The notes beneath the pieces are model-generated. The model had not been told where the DNA came from, did not search any database, and was given only the letters and a program-made list of their open reading frames with translations. Positions 59,411 to 64,000 of a DNA stretch of 64,000 nucleotides are shown in pieces. The DNA lies in assembly GCA_049513055.1 (NCBI GenBank), contig JBEKWN010000004.1, positions 52,048 through 116,047 of the forward strand, given 5' to 3'. This DNA is from UBA1163 sp049513055 (lineage in GTDB: Bacteria > Desulfobacterota > BSN033 > UBA1163). The position numbers and the translations under genes are program-made. Within the stretch, counting starts at the first letter, position 1; every line of letters begins with the position of its first letter.

Positions 59411-60193
59411 GTGATTCTTTCTGCCAGCGACCTTCGTAAATACTATGGTGAGTTTTGTGCCCTGGATGGGGTAAGCTTTCAGATTAATGAAGGGGAGTTT
59501 GTGTCCATCATCGGACCGAATGGAGCGGGCAAGACCACATTAATCAATGTCTTGACAGGGTTACTTACACCCAATACAGGGAAAGTTTTTTATAAGGATA
59601 GGGAGATTACTGGGATAGGTCCTGAAAAACTTTCTAAATTAGGTGTGGCACGAAGTTTCCAGCTGGTCAACATCTTTCCAAACTTTACCGTCCTTGAATT
59701 TCTGATGGTTGCTATTGTGTCAAGACTTGGCAAGGGGACGAACTTCTATTCTTCGCTCCTCCGAAACCAGGAGGTAACTGGAGAGGCGTTGGAAGTGGCA
59801 AAGCTCTTCGGATTGGAAGAAAAGAAGAATGTCCTTGCAAAGAATTTGCCCCAGGGGGATAAGAAGTTGCTTGACGTAGCCTCTGCTTTTGCTCTCCAAC
59901 CAGAGGTGATCCTGCTCGATGAACCCACGAGCGGTGTGAGCACGAGTGAAAAGAATAAGATCATGGAGATCCTCGTGTCGGCTTCGAAGGAGATCGGGAT
60001 CAAGTCGATCATTCAGGTGGAACATGACATGGATATCGTTTTCTCGTTTTCGGATCGCATCATCGCAATGCACCAGGGAAAGATCCTTGCCGATGCCACT
60101 CCACAAGAGATCGAAAAGAACGAAGAAGTTGTTTGCACCGTGTTGGGGCAGAAGGAATGTTTCAAGATTTTCAGTACCCTATTGAAACGGTAG
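59411..60193 (+). CDS. livG: LIV-type ABC importer ATPase (LivG family)
   Basis: 260 aa from a GTG start with GGAGGAAAGG upstream. Walker A GPNGAGKTT is intact, RSFQLVNIFPNFTV follows, and Walker B is VILLDEPTSGVS with H-loop VEHDMDI. The ABC signature is altered to LPQGDKKLLDV in place of LSGGQ. It follows livM by 13 bases and precedes livF by 21. Confidence 0.9.
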   Translation: MILSASDLRKYYGEFCALDGVSFQINEGEFVSIIGPNGAGKTTLINVLTGLLTPNTGKVFYKDREITGIGPEKLSKLGVARSFQLVNIFPNFTVLEFLMVAIVSRLGKGTNFYSSLLRNQEVTGEALEVAKLFGLEEKKNVLAKNLPQGDKKLLDVASAFALQPEVILLDEPTSGVSTSEKNKIMEILVSASKEIGIKSIIQVEHDMDIVFSFSDRIIAMHQGKILADATPQEIEKNEEVVCTVLGQKECFKIFSTLLKR

Positions 60194-60214
60194 AATGGAA
60201 GGTGATTCACCTTG

Positions 60215-60922
60215 ATGCTTGAAGTGAAAAACATAAACGTTTTTATCAAGGCCAGTCACATTCTCACAAATGTGTTGATCGAAGTAGGGGAGAATGAGGT
60301 GGTCTGCCTCATCGGAAGGAATGGGGCGGGCAAAACCACGATCCTCAGAAGCATCATGGGGTTTCTTAAACCCGAGTCCGGCAGTATCAAGTTCATGGGT
60401 AAAGGGATTACAGGATTGGCTCCTCACGAAATCGCTTTGCTGGGGATCGGCTATGCTCCAGAAGAAAGCGAAATTTTTGCTGATCTGACAACATTGGAAA
60501 ATATCGAGATCGCAACATGGACTCGAAAGACTTCTCGGCAGGCAGAAGAGAGGATCAAGCTTGCCTATTCTGTATTTCCAGCACTTGAAAGGTACAAGGC
60601 GAGAAGAGGCACACAGATCAGTGGAGGTGAGAGGAAGATGCTCTCCATTGCCAGGGCTCTGGCCATGGACCCTCATATGTTGTTGCTCGATGAATCCTTT
60701 GAGGGACTCTCACCTGCTATCATTCCGCAGATTGCAGAGAGCATCCATGAGATCGCTAAAATGGGGCACTCCATCCTCCTCGCTGAGTCTAACATTTATC
60801 ATGTACCCGATTTTACGGACAGGCTTTATGTCATTGAGAGAGGGGAGATTATTTTCTCGGGAAAACCAGAAGAATTAATGAATGACAAAGCAGTCTTAAG
60901 AATTGTTGCCGGAGCCGCTTAA
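60215..60922 (+). CDS. livF: LIV-type ABC importer ATPase (LivF family)
   Basis: 235 aa from the ATG at 60215 (GGAAGGTG upstream; a TTG three bases earlier is possible). Walker A GRNGAGKTT, signature ISGGERKM, Walker B LLLDESFEGLSP (Glu to Asp/Glu-Ser order changed: D-E-S) and ILLAESNIYHV in the H-loop position, where histidine is displaced. The H-loop change makes the ATPase step worth testing. It completes the third importer and is followed by the corrinoid genes after 130 bp. Confidence 0.88.
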   Translation: MLEVKNINVFIKASHILTNVLIEVGENEVVCLIGRNGAGKTTILRSIMGFLKPESGSIKFMGKGITGLAPHEIALLGIGYAPEESEIFADLTTLENIEIATWTRKTSRQAEERIKLAYSVFPALERYKARRGTQISGGERKMLSIARALAMDPHMLLLDESFEGLSPAIIPQIAESIHEIAKMGHSILLAESNIYHVPDFTDRLYVIERGEIIFSGKPEELMNDKAVLRIVAGAA

Positions 60923-60947
60923 CGACGCATAGCGCTAAGCGTCCGCC

Positions 60948-60977
60948 CTCCGTCCCGGCAAAACCGGGACTACGGAG
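60948..60977. other. Hairpin between the importer and corrinoid genes
   Basis: CTCCG/CGGAG and TCCCGG/CCGGGA form a nested stem with a 5-base loop. A second small stem GACGC/GCGTC precedes it. Neither is followed by a T-run, so read-through into the corrinoid genes is possible. Confidence 0.45.
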
Positions 60978-61052
60978 AACGGGCAGAGCGCAAAGCGGTA
61001 AACATCTCTTGCCCTATGCCTTGTGCACTTTGCGAGAGATAGGAGGTTCGAT

Positions 61053-61694
61053 ATGTCAGAATCACCCAAAATTCACCGAGAGCTTCAAGAGGCTATCATT
61101 AAAGGGAAACGCGATGCTGTCGAGCCATTGATTCGGCAAGCTTTATCAGAGGGTCTCAATCCTGAAGAGATAATGAACCATATCTTGATACCGGCCATGG
61201 ACGTGGTGGGGGAACAGTTTTCACGAAATGAGATTTTTCTGCCAGAGATGATGATTGCTGCAAGGGCGATGAACATAGGGTTGGATATTCTCCGCCCCAT
61301 GCTTATTGCGAAAGGGGTATCTAGCAGAGGCAAGGTGATCATTGGGACAGTGAAAGGTGACATTCATGATGTGGGGAAGAACATCGTCTCCATGGTCCTC
61401 CAAGGTGCGGGGTATGAGGTGATGGATTTGGGGATTGATGTCCCTCCCGAGAAATTTGTCGAGGCCATCAACCAATACCAGCCAAAATTTGTTCTGATGT
61501 CTGCTCTCATTACATTAACCATGTCGATGATGGAAGAAACGATCAAGGTTCTTAAAAAAGCAGGGGTAAGGGAGAAAGTTAAAGTTGGAGTAGGAGGAGC
61601 TCCCCTCACCCAAAGTTTTGCTGACCGAATTGGCGCAGATTTTTACGGGAAAGATGCCCGGGCAGCTGTGATTAAGTGTAATGAATACAGATAG
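61053..61694 (+). CDS. Corrinoid (B12-binding) methyl-carrier protein
   Basis: 213 aa from the ATG at 61053 (AGGAGGT upstream). The N-terminal four-helix cap (about 10-85, with EIFLPEMMIAARAMN) is followed by a B12-binding domain: the cobalt-ligating motif D103-x-H105-x-x-G108 in GDIHDVGKN, SALITLTMSM and GVGGAPLTQSF for the nucleotide tail. It shuttles a methyl group on cobalt between a substrate methyltransferase and a tetrahydrofolate methyltransferase, both encoded directly downstream. Confidence 0.92.
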   Translation: MSESPKIHRELQEAIIKGKRDAVEPLIRQALSEGLNPEEIMNHILIPAMDVVGEQFSRNEIFLPEMMIAARAMNIGLDILRPMLIAKGVSSRGKVIIGTVKGDIHDVGKNIVSMVLQGAGYEVMDLGIDVPPEKFVEAINQYQPKFVLMSALITLTMSMMEETIKVLKKAGVREKVKVGVGGAPLTQSFADRIGADFYGKDARAAVIKCNEYR

Positions 61695-61721
61695 ACGATT
61701 GGGGATGTGCGGAGGTGTTCT

Positions 61722-62831
61722 ATGAAGGATATGAAACCGAGGGAGAGGGTTTTGACCGCATTAAAAAGAGGGACTCCGGATCGGGTTCCGTGGATAGAGA
61801 ATGACATTGAAGAAGGGCTTCAAGAAAGGATCATGGGCACCACTGAATTTACTCCGGGTGAACTCTGCGAGAAACTCGGCATGGATGGTTTCGGGTACCA
61901 TTTCCCCATGGGTGGGCAGGCTACCGCAGGTCAGGCCATGCAAGCCGCTGCAGGTTTTAAGGAAAGTTATTATTATCCCAAAAAAGTGACTTTCGATTTT
62001 GTCCCTCCCTGGATTGCAGAGATGGGAGTTATTCCTGAAACAGGTAGGACTTTCGTTAAACGAGGACTCCTTACCTCCAATGATTCCCTAAAACTCTTTG
62101 ATGAATATCTTCCTGACCCGGATCATCCTGCCCGGTATGAACAGGTGTCGAGATGGATTGCCCAGTTCAAAGGCGACTATGCTGTCTTCGCCAGAATCCG
62201 TTTTGGATCTGCTTCGTTGCTGGAAAGCATGGGGATCGTGGAGTTTGCTTATAATGTCTACGATAACCCGAACCTGATCAAAGAGGTCCATCGGAGGTTC
62301 TCGGAGTGGTCGGCGAAGGTAGTGGGACATCTAAACAAGATGGATTTTGATTTTTATTGGGTGAACGATGACCATGCCGATACGAAATCAACCTGGATGA
62401 GCCGTGAGCAGTATCAGGAATTTTTTCTCCCTTACCAAAAAATTGTGGCGAATGTAATTAAGAAACCCTGGGTTTTTCATAGCGATGGCAACCTCGTGCC
62501 TATTTTAGATGATCTTCTCACCTTAGGAATGAATGGAATCCACCCGATCCAGCCTGCAGCAATGGACATCAAACAAATAAAAGCAAAATATGGAAATCGA
62601 GTCTGCATTCTTGGAAATATTGATCTCGATTATACACTCACCTTGGGAACGCCTGGAGAGGTGGATAAGGAAGTTAAGGAGAGGATTGCTGCAGCAGGAC
62701 CTGGTGGTGGGTATATCGTCACGAGTGCCAACAGCCTTCCAGATTACTGCAAAACAGAAAATGTTTGGGCCATGGCCAAGGCTATCAAGAAATACGGAAA
62801 ATATCCACTGGACCCAAATTTGTTGAAGTAA
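61722..62831 (+). CDS. Uroporphyrinogen-decarboxylase-family methyltransferase
   Basis: 369 aa from the ATG at 61722 (GGAGGT upstream). The URO-D TIM barrel is recognised by ERVLTALKRGTPDRVPW, NDDHADTKSTWMSREQYQEFFLPYQK and GGGYIVTSANSL. In corrinoid systems this family transfers methyl groups between a substrate and the corrinoid protein. The MtaA-type zinc ligand motif H-x-C is here H-S-D (FHSDGN), so if it is a methyltransferase its metal site differs. It lies between the corrinoid-protein and methyl-THF methyltransferase genes, so it is the likely substrate-side enzyme. Confidence 0.82.
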   Translation: MKDMKPRERVLTALKRGTPDRVPWIENDIEEGLQERIMGTTEFTPGELCEKLGMDGFGYHFPMGGQATAGQAMQAAAGFKESYYYPKKVTFDFVPPWIAEMGVIPETGRTFVKRGLLTSNDSLKLFDEYLPDPDHPARYEQVSRWIAQFKGDYAVFARIRFGSASLLESMGIVEFAYNVYDNPNLIKEVHRRFSEWSAKVVGHLNKMDFDFYWVNDDHADTKSTWMSREQYQEFFLPYQKIVANVIKKPWVFHSDGNLVPILDDLLTLGMNGIHPIQPAAMDIKQIKAKYGNRVCILGNIDLDYTLTLGTPGEVDKEVKERIAAAGPGGGYIVTSANSLPDYCKTENVWAMAKAIKKYGKYPLDPNLLK

Positions 62832-62853
62832 GACTGGTTTGGGATTCGCCCCA

Positions 62854-63636
62854 ATGCTGATCATAGGTGAAAGAATAAACGCTTCCCGTAAGTCCATCGC
62901 CGAAGCCATTGCTTCTCGTAACGCCCCCTTTATTCAGAATGAAGCCAAAACCCAGGCGATGGCCGGGGCAAATTATCTCGATGTTAATGCTGGAACATTT
63001 TTCGGCGAGGAAGCGAAACATCTTCGGTGGATTATCGAAATAGTTCAGGAAGTGGTTGATCTTCCTCTTTGTATCGATAGCCCCGATCCTGCCGTCATCA
63101 AAGCCATGCTTCCTTTGGTCAAAAAAAAACCGATGATCAATTCTATCACCCTTGAATCCTCTCGTTTAGAAGGGATTTTACCTATGGTGGCTGAATATAA
63201 GACCAAGGTTATTGCCCTCTGCCAGTCAGGAGACTCCGTTGCCGATACGGCCGAAGTTAAGGTGCGGATGGCTGGACAACTGGTAGAAAAGGTGAAGGCG
63301 GCGGGTATTCCTCTGGGTGATCTCTATATTGATCCACTCGTTTACCCCCTTGCAACGAATGACCAATCGGCGTTGGCCACATTGGATGCGATTGACCAGA
63401 TCACGAAAAAATTTCCAGGTGTCCATACAACATGTGGTTTAACGAATGTTTCTTACGGACTTCCAAACCGAAAGCTTGTCAATCGAACTTTTCTTGTTGC
63501 AGCCATTGCTCGTGGTTTGGATTCGGCTATTTTGGATCCTACTGACAAGCAGCTCTTTGGAACTCTCAAAGCTGCTCTCATGATTGCCGGCAAGGACGAA
63601 TTCTGCATGCAATACCCACCAGAACAATTCCTATGA
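62854..63636 (+). CDS. Methyltetrahydrofolate:corrinoid methyltransferase
   Basis: 260 aa from the ATG at 62854; no clear ribosome-binding site, so translation may be coupled to the gene before. It belongs to the pterin-binding family of AcsE/MtvA type, of normal length: IIGERINASRKSIAEAI, YLDVNAGTF, LCIDSPDPAVIKAM, MINSITLE and HTTCGLTNVSYGLPNR are visible. It moves a methyl group between the corrinoid protein and tetrahydrofolate. It ends in a 4-bp overlap with the DUF1638 gene. Confidence 0.88.
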   Translation: MLIIGERINASRKSIAEAIASRNAPFIQNEAKTQAMAGANYLDVNAGTFFGEEAKHLRWIIEIVQEVVDLPLCIDSPDPAVIKAMLPLVKKKPMINSITLESSRLEGILPMVAEYKTKVIALCQSGDSVADTAEVKVRMAGQLVEKVKAAGIPLGDLYIDPLVYPLATNDQSALATLDAIDQITKKFPGVHTTCGLTNVSYGLPNRKLVNRTFLVAAIARGLDSAILDPTDKQLFGTLKAALMIAGKDEFCMQYPPEQFL

Positions 63637-64000
63637 AATACCTCGTCATTGCCTGCAACATCATGAAAGATGAACTCCTCCGTTTTCAAACCAATGGAAT
63701 CTCTTTCGTTTTTTTAGAGCAGTCTCTCCATCGAACACCCCAGAAGATGAAGCCGATCATTCAGGAAGAGATCGACAAGGCTGAGAACTGGGAGGGAGAT
63801 TACATCATCCTCAGTTATGGACTGTGTAGCAACGGAATCGTGGGCATAAAATCGAAGAGCCATTCCATCGTCATTCCCCGGGTCCATGATTGCATCGCCC
63901 TTTTCCTTGGTTCCTGGGACAGATACATGGAGGAGCATAATAAGGAGCCAGGCACATACTATCTGACTAAAGGATGGATTGAAGAAGGAAAATCTCCTCT
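63633..64000 (+). CDS. DUF1638-family protein, 3' end outside the window
   Basis: 122 codons are visible from the ATG at 63633, which overlaps the previous stop (ATGA). The family is recognised by a KYLVIACNIMKDEL start, ILSYGLCSNGIVGI, IPRVHDCIALFLGS and PGTYYLTKGW. DUF1638 proteins have no firmly known role but occur beside corrinoid methyltransferase genes. The Cys and His in the two motifs could bind a metal. The frame is open at the window end. Confidence 0.85.
   Translation, partial: MKYLVIACNIMKDELLRFQTNGISFVFLEQSLHRTPQKMKPIIQEEIDKAENWEGDYIILSYGLCSNGIVGIKSKSHSIVIPRVHDCIALFLGSWDRYMEEHNKEPGTYYLTKGWIEEGKSP

Overview
The window reads as a chromosomal segment of an anaerobic deltaproteobacterium (Desulfobacterota; a syntrophic or sulfate-reducing acid oxidiser is the best guess). 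The grounds are gene content: HdrD/GlcF-type CCG iron-sulfur proteins, a ferredoxin-dependent 2-oxoacid oxidoreductase, several acyl-CoA enzymes, three branched-chain-amino-acid-type (LIV/HAAT) ABC importers and a corrinoid methyltransferase set. This assignment is inference. No rRNA, tRNA, CRISPR array, phage gene or transposase was seen.

Layout. (1) 1-11 kb: the 3' end of a TPR protein; a minus-strand operon of exported proteins led by a caspase-fold peptidase (7111->583); a small exported protein, a flavoprotein and a class III cyclase-TPR protein. (2) 11.5-28.9 kb, all minus strand: acyl-CoA dehydrogenase, thiolase, two paralogous acyl-CoA ligases, a LIV importer with two binding proteins, an XRE-cupin regulator, a four-subunit 2-oxoacid:ferredoxin oxidoreductase and a CaiB/racemase-type protein. 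Together these look like uptake, activation and beta-oxidation of an organic or branched-chain acid. (3) 29.1-33.7 kb, plus strand: an acetoacetyl-CoA synthetase with a very lysine-rich N-terminal extension, a small zincin, an MBL-fold hydrolase and a glyoxylate-type aminotransferase. (4) 33.7-41.0 kb, minus strand: a FadR-family regulator followed by a GlcD-like flavoprotein, two HdrD/GlcF-like iron-sulfur proteins, a GcvH-like lipoyl carrier, a membrane cytochrome b and an LplA-like lipoate ligase. (5) 41.3-50.4 kb, plus strand: a SucCD-type ligase with a cysteine-rich protein between its subunits, a malyl-CoA lyase/CitE-type enzyme, a formyltransferase homologue and a second GlcD-GlcE-GlcF set. 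(6) 50.4-55.0 kb, minus strand: a second LIV importer. (7) 55.3-64 kb, plus strand: a PCC-domain protein, a third LIV importer whose binding protein has a Tat signal, then corrinoid protein, UroD-family methyltransferase, methyl-THF methyltransferase and a truncated DUF1638 gene.

How it fits together. Regions 4 and 5 diverge from one control region holding two TGGTC-type palindromes and two good sigma70-like promoters. They probably form one regulon for 2-hydroxyacid (glycolate or lactate) oxidation. Glycolate would give glyoxylate; malyl-CoA lyase and a malate-CoA ligase would link glyoxylate and acetyl-CoA to malate with ATP formation; the aminotransferase could drain glyoxylate. The most unusual feature is a lipoyl carrier plus its own ligase inside a flavoprotein/HdrD/cytochrome b operon with no glycine-cleavage gene in the window. 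This suggests a lipoamide-disulfide electron relay.

Many intergenic gaps, including successive junctions inside the region 4 operon, are filled by long imperfect palindromes of several sequence families. Limits: all functions come from reading motifs by eye, no database search was run, and substrates of transporters, ligases and oxidoreductases are inferred from context.
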